Origin: Ochotona curzoniae
Taxonomy: Eukaryota > Chordata > Mammalia > Lagomorpha > Ochotonidae
NCBI RefSeq assembly: GCF_017591425.1
Contig: NW_024467120.1
Span: 6,324,001-6,388,000, forward strand
Direction: 5' to 3'
Length of the DNA: 64,000 nt
In this document: in pieces, positions 1 to 10,052 of the stretch
How the letters are laid out: each line of letters starts with the position of its first letter
How positions within the stretch are numbered: the first letter of the stretch is position 1
The notes under the pieces: generated by a model
Databases searched by the model: none
What the model saw: the letters and a program-made list of their open reading frames with translations, nothing else
Told to the model about the DNA's origin: nothing
Position numbers and translations under genes: made by a program

Positions 1-1995
1 AGGGCTGGCGAGGGAGTCAGATAGCAACTCTTTAGTGCCACATGCTACTTCAATATCCTGATTTGTTGAATAGTAGTTTCTTATAATGAACCGTAACACT
101 GGTCTTTTATAGTGCAACCCCAGAATTTTGAAAATCCTGCTATCAGTCAAATTCAGTTAAAGTTACAAGTCACAAACTTCACTTTTCCTGTCTTTCTGTA
201 TTTTGTGCAGTTTAAACTCATCTACAGAAATCACTCTGCAAGAATGCTCTGCCCATTCATCATTCATCTCCAGACAGTTAGGGCACAGGTGCTGGCATGC
301 AATCACTCCAGTTTGATCCCAGCTCACACGCTGTCCAGGAGCAAAACCTTGACAAGTTAGCTAAACTTTATACATTTTAACTTCCTCTTCCAGAAAAGGG
401 AAATTACAAAAGCAGTAGTCGTATAGGTTTATTATAAGTTTAAAATTAGATAAGATGTATGATGTACTTGATATCATGCAAAGCGTGTAAATACTCAGTG
501 TTGATTATTATAAGATATCAAAATATATATTACTGGTATTAGTAATTACTGTCATTAGCTAGCAATATTAAGGAAAAAGTAAAGTATTGTTAAGGTTTTT
601 TTTTTTTGTTAAATTTTAGAAAGATTGCTAAAACAAGTAACAATCTTTTCGTTTGTTCAGCTACCACAAAGGACATATTTTGCATAACCAGTCTAAGGAA
701 ACAAAAAGATCAATACCTGCCAGAAACCCGTGGATGCAAACAACTTCCCAGGCTCACATACTGCTGTAATGATTTCCCATCATCTCTCCTGCATCTGCTC
801 TACTGTAAAAACTTTGTCAATGAACTTATATCATGTCTAGATCCTGATCCCCAAGGATCTTTAATCATGCTGGTTTATAATAGACACAGTCTCCCGGGGC
901 AGAAGAAACATAACCCACTGCTTTTGAAAGGTGTGCTTCTCTATTTCCAAAGAAAGATGAGCCCAAGGATGGAAAGCAGAGGCAGCGTTGCTGCAGAATG
1001 GTGGATTGGCTTTTCTGGGATAAGAGGGCAGGTAATGAGAAGACCTCACACTGAAGAGGGCCCTGGATTCACAAGCTCCCTGCAAAACCAGTCCTTGGGA
1101 GACATGTAAGAAATCTTACGCAGAACTTGGAGTAGACAGAAAATGCTGATGTACCAGCAACTACACACGTTAGCTGAACAGATTCTATGCAGAAGGCAAG
1201 TGCTGGTGAGGAGGTATATAGACAGAAGCATTTGTTGTACAATGAAACAGGTTTTAAAAGGGAATAAGGAAGTGCAACTAGTATTCAGTGTTTGCTCTAA
1301 ATTTGTGCTTGCCTTCTTTCAGAGACCTCTAACCTGTCTGTAAATTCTCCTGCCCGGGTAAGTATGGAAATAGCTACACAATACTGCCAATACCTATTTT
1401 GGACTGTTAGAACATTCTTAGCGAGCCACTGAGCTTTGTCTGTATTTAAAGATAGCGAGAATATTATTGAATAATATTTCTTTGACTTCAGTTTTTTTTC
1501 TTTATCTCTACAGAATTCTGCTAGTGTCCTTTCCTTCATCATTCTAATCATCTAACAGATAATACTGTAGCCAGTACCACTGGGTGATGGCATTAGGTTT
1601 TCTTCACTATCAACATTTGCGTGGCACTTTTCAGAGAGTTCTTAAGGTCCATTTTGAGTTTCTCATTCCTAAAAGAGAAAGTGATATTCCTTCCATGCCT
1701 GCCTTCATTGGACACAGGTGTGTTGAAGTCTTTGGTGAAACACGAGGTATATAAAATAAGGAAAGCCAAGGTAGCATCAAGCAGATTCCCATCCCCACGA
1801 AAGGACTGCCAGAAATCACCCTGAGCCGTTCACTGAGGAATCATTTGGAGCATCTAGCATAAGTGGGGCACTTGAAGAAACACGAACACGGTACGGCCTG
1901 TTCTTCTGTAGAAAAACCCCAAATGTTCATGAATGATTAGCATGTATCATAGTCTAGACACATTTCTCCAATTCACACTTCACATGGATATTTAA
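1..1995. other. Unique non-coding sequence, nothing recognised
   Basis: No repeat family, conserved protein similarity or RNA gene could be recognised here. The longest open frame (606-1109, 167 codons) runs through AT-rich sequence, has low-complexity composition and resembles no protein I know, so I treat it as chance. A T-run lies at 598-607. Confidence 0.6.
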
Positions 1996-2114
1996 GCTCG
2001 GAAACATCATTTCTGTCTTACAAACGAACTGAGTTTAAGGGAATGTAAGTAGCTTGCTCCAACAAGATTCCACAGTTGGCAAGTGGCAGAGACAGAGCTG
2101 TCTAGCTGCATGAC
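1996..2114 (-). repeat. MIR-type ancient SINE fragment
   Basis: Read on the plus strand, this has the order expected of a reverse-complement MIR core: a cattt..gtcttacaaa stretch, an actgag..aaggga block, then taagtagcttgctcc, then a cacag..ggcaagtggcagag block. These match the MIR parts that on the sense strand read CTGCCACTT..CTGTG and CTTAACCTCTCTG. Divergence is high, as expected for a pre-eutherian SINE. Confidence 0.6.
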
Positions 2115-2784
2115 ATAAATCCACTTTAGTATGGGTGAAAACACAATTGCTCACAGAATGTAGAATTCAAGCAAATATGTGATAAGGAAAAAAAAAAGAC
2201 AATACAGGATTTTAGAAGAAAGAGCTAAGAACGTGATTACCTACTCCCCAATTCCTTCAAACAAGTTCCCTCTCACCTGTTGACTAGGCTAAAAGTTGGA
2301 AAAGAAGATTTGGTCACATTTCTGTGCAAGGGCACTGTCACAGCCTGGTGTATCAGCCCCCAAATCAGCCAGTCCTCTTCACTCTTTATAGGTGTCTAGC
2401 ATCAGGAGCCAATCTTGTTCACTCCTGCAAAACAGGCCTCTACTACTTAGAAGAACACTGATTTCCCAGCCGAGAAGTTATCGGCTGGCAATTTAAGGTA
2501 CTGACTTATCTGCTGGTTCTGTAAAAAAAAAAAATGTGTGTAAGCTATAGGAACATACTAAAATAAAATCATTTTTTACACATTTGTTAGCAAATTTTCA
2601 TCACCTTTGCATCAGTTATCACATGTGAGATACATCAAAATGAACATATATTTTATATAGAGCATTACAGTATATAGTACAATACACTTCCCAAATGCTT
2701 TGACATAAACAAGAATTTGTTTTTCCTTACTGTATATAAGAAAAGTGCTCCGGGAGAAGTGTATCTCCAAGATGCAGAAAAAAA
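2115..2784. other. Unique AT-rich sequence
   Basis: No gene or clear repeat seen. Short A-runs occur at about 2189-2199 and 2522-2533. L1 similarity starts only near 2785, at the endonuclease-domain motif NTPLTSIDRS. Confidence 0.5.
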
Positions 2785-5652
2785 CATATCATTTAATACC
2801 CCTTTGACATCAATAGACAGATCAATGAGACAGAAACTCAACAAAGAAATAACAGAACTCATCCAGACACTAGAGCAAATAGAATTAGTTGATATCTACT
2901 GAACCTTTCATCCTATGGACAGAGAATACATTTTTGTTTATTAGAACATGGAATTGTCTCCAGAATTGACCATGTTATAGGCCCCAAAAGAAGCCTCAGA
3001 AAATTTCAAAAATTGAAATTGTTCCATGCATCTTCTCAGACCATCATGGAGTGAAGCTAGAGACCAAGAAGTCAAAGCACCCAGGAAGACATGCAGGCAC
3101 ATGGAGACTGAATAACATGCTACTAAGTGAGCAATGGGTTAGAGAGGAAATCAAAGGGGAAATTTAAAAAGTGCTTGAAACAAATGAAAATATCAGCACA
3201 ACATATCAAAACTTATGGCACACAATCAAGGCAGTATTAAGAGGAAAGTTCATCTCAATCTATGCTTATGATAAGAAATTAGAAAAGTACTAAGCAAATG
3301 AGCTAACCTTACAGTTGAAGGAACTAGAAAAACAATAGCAAAGCAATCCCAGGATTAGTAGAAAATAAAGTAATAACCAAAATAAGGGAGGAAATAAATA
3401 AACTTAACAGAGACCAAAAAAGCAATATATAAGATGAATGAATCAAGGAGATGGTGCTTCGAGAAAATCAACAAAATAGACTTTCCAACAGCCCAATTAA
3501 TCAAAAAAGGGAAGGAGAAGATATCCATCAGTAACATCACAGACGAGAAAGGAAACATAACAACAGATACCACGGACATACAGAGAATTATTAGGACCTA
3601 TTACAAGCAACTATTTGCAAACAAATCAGAAGACTCAGAAGAGATGGGTAGATTTTTGGACACATACAACCCACCAAAAGTGAATCAAAAAGCAATTAAT
3701 AATCTAAATAGACCTATAACAATGACAGATTGAATCAGTAATTAAAGCCCTCCCTATCAAGAAAAGTCCTGGACCAGGCAAGCCGTCTGCTGATTTCTAC
3801 CAAATGTTTCAAGATGAACTTACTCTAATTCTCCACAAGCTGTTCCAAACAATAAAAGGGGAGGCAACCCTTCCAAACTCTTTCTATAAAATCAAGATCA
3901 CCTTAATACCAAAGTCAGAATCAGAAACAACAGGAAAAGAGAACTGCAGACCAATATCCTTGATAAACATAGACACAAAGATCCTCAACAAAATACTAGC
4001 CAACAGGGTCCAACAGCACATCAGGCAGATCATTCATCTGGGCCAGGTGAGATTCATCCCTGGCATGCAATAAATGCGATGCACCACATCAATAAAATGA
4101 AAAATAAAAACTGTATCATCATCTTCATAGATGCAGAAAAGGCATTTGATAAAATCCAACATGACTTCATGCTGAAAACCCTAAGCAAGATAGGCACAGA
4201 AGGAATATTCTATAACACAATCAAAGCAATTTACAAAACACTCAATGCCAGCATCATACTAAATGAAGAAAAATTGGAGGCTTTCCCACTAAAATCTGGA
4301 ACTAGACAGCAATGTCCACTCTCACTATTACTCTTCTATATAATATTGGAAGTCCTTGCTAAGACTATTAAGCAATAAAAGAAATTAAAGGAATTCAAAT
4401 GGGAAACGAAGAATTTAAATTATCTCTATTTGTAGATGACATGATTCTCTACACCAAAGACTCAATCAAGAGACTACTGGAACTCATCAGAGACTTTGGC
4501 AGGATAGCAGAATACAAAATTAATCAACACAAAACAATGGCACAAGTGTACACAAATAATTCCATGCCTGAGAAAGAAATTGTAGGTATAATCCCTTTTA
4601 AAATAGTGGAGAGGAATCTAGGAATTAAACTAACTAAATATGTGGAAGACCTTCATGATGAAAACTATATAACATTGAAAAAAGAAATAGAAGAAGACAT
4701 TGAAAAATGGAGAAACTTACCATGTTTCTGGATTGACAGGATCAACATCATCAAAATGTCCATTTACCAAAAGTAATATACAATTCAACACATTCCCAAT
4801 CAAAATCCCAACAACATTCTTCTCAGAAATAGAAAAGAAGATACAAAAGTTCATCTGGAAACACAAGAGACCATGAATAGCCAAAGCTCTCCTGAAGAAT
4901 AAAAATCAAGCTAGAGGAATCACAATTTCAAATCTCAAGACACATTACAGGGCAGTGGTCATCAAAACAGTCTGGTACTGGTACAGAAACAGAGAAGATC
5001 AATAGAACAGAGTAGAAACACCAGAATGGAGCCCACACATATATAGCCAACTAATCTTTGACAAGAAAACTGAAAACAATCCAGGGAAAAACCCTGGTCT
5101 CTTCAACAAATGCTGTTGGGACAACTGGATAGCAGCTTGCAGAATTAAGAAACAAGACCTACACCTGTCACATCATACAAAAATCAGTTCTAAATGGATC
5201 AAGGACTTAAATCTACATCCAGAAACCACAGAACTATTAATGGAAAACATAGGAAGCACTCTCAAAAGATATAGGAAGGACTTCTTGCAAAAGATGCCAA
5301 AAGCACAAGCAAAGATGAACAAATGGGACCACATCAAACTAAAAGCTTCTGTGCAGCAAAGGAAGCAATTAACAAAGCAAAGAAGCAACCAACAGAACGG
5401 GAGAAAATCTTTCCACACTGCGTAACAGATAGGGGACTAATATTCAAGATTTACAAAGAGCTTCAGAAACCCAGGGAGAGATGCCTGTCCAAAGAGGAGT
5501 GATTAAAGAAATACTCTTTGGAATATTTCTCAGCCATTAAAAAGGATGAAATTATACCATTTGCAACTAGATGGTCTCAACCAGACACCATTATGCTCAG
5601 TGAAATAAGCCAGCCCCAAAAGGGCAAATACCATATGTTCTCTTTGATATTA
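2785..5652 (+). mobile_element. 5'-truncated sense L1 retrotransposon, broken ORF2
   Basis: This is a dead LINE-1. Frames on the plus strand spell successive parts of L1 ORF2, the protein that nicks target DNA and reverse-transcribes L1 RNA. The end of the endonuclease domain (NTPLTSIDRSMRQKLNKE) is at about 2787-2860. The linker (ESRRWCFEKINKIDF) is at about 3437-3485. Reverse-transcriptase blocks follow: [17 protein letters not shown] near 3870, [20 protein letters not shown] near 3950-4010, [11 protein letters not shown] near 4125-4160, and the catalytic box at 4429-4440. The C-terminal region runs to about 5425. A 3'-UTR-like GGAATATTTCTCAGCCATTA block follows at 5519. The copy lacks ORF1 and the start of ORF2, carries in-frame stops (for example at 2900 and 4376), a frameshift between 4376 and 4399, and a deletion near 5480-5500. 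The catalytic box reads FVDD where mammalian L1 usually has FADD. No intact protein can be made. Confidence 0.92.
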
Positions 5653-5681
5653 GGCAGCCTTCATGCAAAATGTAAGATCAG

Positions 5682-5900
5682 TGCTGGTTTACTCCTCAAG
5701 TGGCTATGATGGTAGGAGCTAAGCTGATTTGAAACCAGGAGCCAGGAGTTTCTTCCAGGTCTCCCACATGGTTCCAAAGGTCTTGGGCCATCTTTTACTG
5801 CTTTCCCAAGCCACAAGCAGGGAGGTGGACGGGAACCGGTACCTATATGGGATCCCAGCACATGCAACATGACAATGTTAGCCACTAGGCTATAATGCTA
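5682..5900 (-). mobile_element. CSINE copy lacking its 3' tail
   Basis: This is the reverse complement of the SINE body: the tttactcctcaagtggc stretch (SINE 3' part), then ggtctcccacatgg, ttgggccat, ccacaagcaggga, then the B-box side (cgggaaccgg) and the head. The A-rich tail and CT-rich region are missing, so the copy abuts the end of the sense L1 almost directly. That suggests a deletion or recombination at the L1/SINE junction. Confidence 0.85.
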
Positions 5901-6087
5901 GATCAATCTCTAACCTACTTCTAAAAATCATAATTCTGATACACTGGCCAATAGTACTGCTACTTCTAAATATAATTTTTGATGAACTGGCCATTGTTTC
6001 CATTTTTTCTGACATAATTAAGTGTTCCTACACAGGGACAGCTTACTCCTGACTCAGACACATGAGCTTGTACAAAAAATCTGCATA
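5901..6087. other. Short unique spacer
   Basis: AT-rich unique spacer between two SINEs. The ten bases 6078-6087 (aatctgcata) are the left target-site duplication of the following SINE. Confidence 0.5.
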
Positions 6088-6417
6088 GGGCAGATGTGGT
6101 GCCTTAGCAGCTAAAGTCTTCACTTTGCACATGCCCGGATCCTATATGGCCACCAGTTATAATCCTGGTGGCCCCACTTCCCATCTATCTCCCTGCTTGT
6201 GGCCTCGGAAAGCAGTTAAGGATGGCCCAAGGACTTGGGACCCTGCACCCACACGAGAGATCTGGAAGAGGCTCCTGGTTCCTGGCTTTGGATCAGCGCA
6301 GCTCCGCCATGGTGGCCTCCTGGAGAGTGAATCATCAGGTAGAAGATCTTCCTCTCTGTCTCTCCTCCTCTCTGTATATCTGCCTTTCCAATAAAAATAA
6401 ATAAATCTTTCAAAAAT
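6088..6417 (+). mobile_element. CSINE, full length
   Basis: Head gggcagatgtggtgcc, body with cccatctatctccctgcttg and gggaccctgcac, tail ccaataaaaataaataaatc. The imperfect duplication aatctgcata / aatctgtaga (6078-6087 and 6418-6427, 8 of 10 identical) brackets it. The B-box region is degraded (agttataatcctgg). Confidence 0.9.
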
Positions 6418-6869
6418 AATCTGTAGAATTGCGGGACTGGACCAAATGAGACTGGTGCCTCTGTCCCACCACCCTCTGCATAATTTTTCCTTTCTTGTTC
6501 TGTACAAACTCATCTTTTGTGTTGGGTTTAGTGCTGTATGATTTGCAATGATTTACATAGTCTTTCATCTAATCCATCTTTATTGGGTCAAGTATTCAAA
6601 TATAGGAATTATTACTGTTACTTAGTTAATAACAATAGGTCTCTAATTGGAATCTGATTTACTCAGGTTAGTATTAGTCAGGCTTACCATGGGTTTTCAA
6701 ATTGACAAGCAAAATGGAATGTTTTCAGTATGTACAATGTGATACGCTGAAGTATATACATCTTTTGGAACTGGGCAGCCTAGCTGATTCACAAACAACC
6801 TTTCCCACACAGTCACCATTTCTGTTGTAAGAATATTCCAAATCAATTCCCTTGGCATGAATTCCTTGG
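6418..6869. other. AT-rich sequence before the antisense L1
   Basis: No gene seen. This part may belong to the far 3' end of the antisense L1 that becomes recognisable at about 6870, but I cannot place it with confidence. Confidence 0.4.
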
Positions 6870-7160
6870 TTTATTTCAGTTGTCTCCTCTAGGCATGTAC
6901 GTATGTATCCTTTGACCAATATTCTCATCTCGTTCCCTCAACAACCCACCCCAGCCTCTGGTAGACACCATTCTGCTGGTTGCTTCTCTCAGGTCATCTT
7001 TTGCATATTGCACGTACAAATGCTATCCTTCAGTAGCTGCCTCTTTGCACCTAACTTACTTCACTCCAGGTTAATCTAAGTCTTCCAAAATGACAAAATC
7101 CATTCTTTCATGACAGAATAGAATTACACTGTGTATATAAGAGTACTTCAAAAAATTAAG

Positions 7161-7511
7161 GGGAGAGTCGGGCGTGGTAACCTATGCCTGAAGTCTTCAT
7201 CTTGCACGAGCTGGGATCCCATGTGGGCATCAGTTCATGTCCCTGCTGCCCCGCTTCCTTCCAGTTTCTTTCCAGCTCCCTGCTGGTGGTCTGGGAAAAC
7301 AGTTAAGGTCGGCTCAAAGCCCTGGGACTCTGCTCCCACACGGAAGACCCAGAAGAAGCTCCTGGCTCCTGGCTTCAGATCAGCTCAGCTCAGCTCCAGC
7401 CTTTATGGCCACTTGAGAGTGAATAAATGGATGGAACATCCTACTCTCTGTCTCTTTTTCACTTTGAAAATTCCAACTTTTCAATAAAAAAGTGAATAAA
7501 TCGTTTTTTTA
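7161..7511 (+). mobile_element. CSINE inserted in antisense L1
   Basis: Head gggagagtcgggcgtggtaa, then gggatcccatgtgggcatca and the tail caataaaaaagtgaataaat. A small local expansion (cagctcagctcagctcc, near 7381-7397) lies in the body. It splits the 3'-UTR part of the antisense L1. Confidence 0.88.
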
Positions 7512-7663
7512 ACAGTTCAGGGGAAATTAACACATAAGTCTAATTGGGTGGAAAGGCACTTTTACATCATAATATTCATCTACGTAAGTTATTTTCTTTC
7601 TTATTTTTTTACTTTATAATCTAAAATTGGTACGAAGTACAATAGACTCTGTATTTTTTTTTA

Positions 7664-7850
7664 TAAGGTTCATTATGTCTTTCGTTGAAAGGCAGATTTA
7701 GAGAGAAAAGGAGTGACAGAGAAAGAGAGACTTCCGTCCACTGCTTCGTCCCCCAAATGGCCACAAAGGCTGGATCTGAGCTCATTTAAAACCAGCTGTT
7801 CAGGAGCTTCCTTCAGGGATACAGAGGTCCAAGGTCTGAAGCCATCTTCT
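7664..7850 (-). mobile_element. Partial CSINE (3' half only)
   Basis: Starts with a tail-side gaaaggcagatttagagaga block and runs to gccatcttctc, where similarity stops abruptly because the next minus-strand SINE begins at about 7853. The head (A and B boxes) is absent. The neighbouring insertion probably replaced or deleted it. Confidence 0.75.
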
Positions 7851-7852
7851 CG

Positions 7853-8168
7853 GATTCATATATTTTTACTGGAAAGTCAGCAATACAGAGGGGAGGAGAG
7901 ACAAAAAAGATCTCCCTTCTTTTGAATCACTCCCCAAGTGGCTGGAACGGCTGGAGCTGAGCCAATCCGAAGCCAGGATCCAGAAGCAACTCCAAGTCTC
8001 CCACACAGGTGCAGGGTCCCAAGGCTTTGGGCCATCCTTGACTATTTTCCCAGGCCACAGGCAGGGAGCTGGATGGGAATTGGGGCCTCCAGGATTAGAA
8101 CCGGCAATCATATGGAATCACGGTGCATGCAATGCGAGGACTTTTGCCACCAGGGTATCGTGCAGACC
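7853..8168 (-). mobile_element. CSINE, second of three head-to-tail minus copies
   Basis: Begins with the degraded tail ggattcatatatttttactg and ends in the head near ccaccagggtatcgtgc. The reverse B box (ggattagaaccgg) at about 8091-8103 is nearly intact. Confidence 0.87.
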
Positions 8169-8184
8169 CCAGAACAATTCTTTT

Positions 8185-8508
8185 AAAGATTCATTTATTT
8201 TTATTGGAAAAGCAGATTTACAGAGAGGAGAAGAGATAAAGACGATCTTCCATCTACTGATTCACTCTCTAAGTGGCAGCACTGGCTGAACCTGAGCTGA
8301 TATGAAGCCAAGATCCAGGAGACTGTTTCTGGTCTCCTCTGCGGGTGCAGGGTCCCAAAGCCTTGGGCCGTCCTCAGCTGCTTTCCCAGGTCACAAGCAG
8401 GGAGCTGGATGGGAAGTGGAGCAGCTAGAATATGAACCGGTGCCCACATGGGATTTTGGCAGATGCAAAGCAAGGATTTAGCCACTAGATTATCACGCTG
8501 ACTCCCAA
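8185..8508 (-). mobile_element. CSINE, third of three head-to-tail minus copies
   Basis: Tail aagattcatttatttttatt, body gggtcccaaagccttgggcc, head near cactagattatcacgctgac. The B-box side has decayed (tagaatatgaaccgg). Confidence 0.87.
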
Positions 8509-8851
8509 ACAATCTTACAAATTTTCATAAATCTCAAACTATTGTTTTACCGAAATAAGCTCATCTTTTTGTCAATTTTCACAATTTTTAAGTGCCTAAT
8601 TATCTTCACATCCCAGCAGTGGGTTTACTGCTCCTGTGTTAGGCCTGTGGTTAGTATTTTGAGGAAGGCACATACTGCTTTCCATAATAGCTGACTAATT
8701 TACATTCCACTGACAGTTTGCAAGGAGCTCTCACTTCTCCACCTCCTCTTCAGTAATTGTTACTCTTTCTGGTTTTGACTATTCCATCAGGAATGAGCCA
8801 GCACCGCAGTCTAGCTTTCCTTTGCATTTCTCCGGTGATTCGAGATGCTCA

Positions 8852-8872
8852 GTTTTTTTTTTTTTTTTTTTT
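8852..8872. repeat. Poly-T run
   Basis: About 20 consecutive T within the antisense L1 block. It is not followed by SINE sequence, so it is probably a simple expansion rather than the tail of an insertion. Confidence 0.8.
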
Positions 8873-9310
8873 CACAAACCCGTTGGTCATCTATATGTCT
8901 TATTTTGGGCAATGCCTTTTCAAATCTTTTGATTCTTATTAGACTATTTCCTGGTTGTTACGTTCTTATCTATTTTAAAGATCAATAGCTTGCAAATATT
9001 GTCTCCCATTTTGTAGATCTGATCTGCCAATGGACTGTAAAGAAACATTTAATTAATTTCCCTCATTTGTTTTTTGTGGTCTGTGCTTTGAGATTATGTC
9101 CAAATATTGTTACCCACTCCAACATTTTGAAGTTATTGCCCAGTGGTTTCTTCATAGCAGTTTCAAAGTTTAAGATCTTACATTGTTATATGTAGATAAA
9201 GATCTAACTTTATTCCTCTGTCTGCGCATACACAATTTTTCCAAAACCATGTATTGATGAGACTATCCTTTCCCTAGTGTGTGTTCTTTAAAAAAAAAAA
9301 AATCAATTGA

Positions 9311-9651
9311 GGGTCTTGCATGGTAGCCTAGCAGCTGAAGTTCTTGCCTTGCACACATCAAGATCCCATGTGGGTGCCGGTTCTAATCCCGGAAGCACTA
9401 CTTCCCATCCAGCTCCCTGCTTGTGGCCTGGGAAGGCAGTTAAGAATGGCCCTAGGTCTTGGGACCCTGCACCCAATTTGGAGACCTGGAAGAGACTCCA
9501 GGTTCCTGGCTTTGGATTGGCTCAGCTCCTGTAGTTGCAACTGCTTGGGGAATGAGTCAGTGGACAGACGATCTTCCTCTCTGTCTCTCCTCTTCTCTGT
9601 ATACCTGACTTTCCAATAAAAATAAAAGTAAATCTTAAAAAAAAAAAAACC
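9311..9651 (+). mobile_element. CSINE inserted in antisense L1
   Basis: Head gggtcttgcatggtagccta, a recognisable B box (ggttctaatcccgg, 9379-9392) and tail ccaataaaaataaaagtaaa. The flanking duplication caattgag / cagttgag (9304-9311 and 9652-9659, 7 of 8) marks the insertion point inside the L1 ORF2 region. Confidence 0.92.
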
Positions 9652-9995
9652 CAGTTGAGTCAAGTATGTAGATTTATTTCTGGGCTCTCGGTTCTCTTCC
9701 ATTAACCTATAAATCTGTATTGGCACCAGTACCAGGTTGTTTTGATTGCCATGGTTTTGTGTATCTTAAAGTCTGATGGCAGAATTCCAGTAGCTTTGTT
9801 TTATATTTTATTTAATTATTTTTAAATTTCTTTGGCTAGTCAGGTATTCTTTGGTTCCATATTCCTTAGAAATGTTAGCATCTTTTGAAAGTTCACTACC
9901 AGTTTTAGAAACACTTTTGTTTGTGGTATATTGCATTCTGTAATTTTACTGAATTCATTTTTACACCTAATAATGTTTGTTGTTTGTTTGTTTAA

Positions 9996-10052
9996 AGATG
10001 TATTTATTTGTATTGGAAAGTCAAGGAATACAAAGAGGAGGAGAGACAGAAA
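9996..10052 (-). mobile_element. 57-bp CSINE tail fragment at an L1 deletion junction
   Basis: The stretch aaagatgtatttatttgtat followed by tggaaagtcaaggaatacaa and gaggaggagagacaga is the antisense SINE 3' end only. It sits exactly where the antisense L1 jumps from the reverse-transcriptase to the endonuclease region. Confidence 0.7.

Noticed and set aside
606..1109. 167-codon plus-strand frame
   Set aside because: Composition is not gene-like and there is no similarity I recognise.
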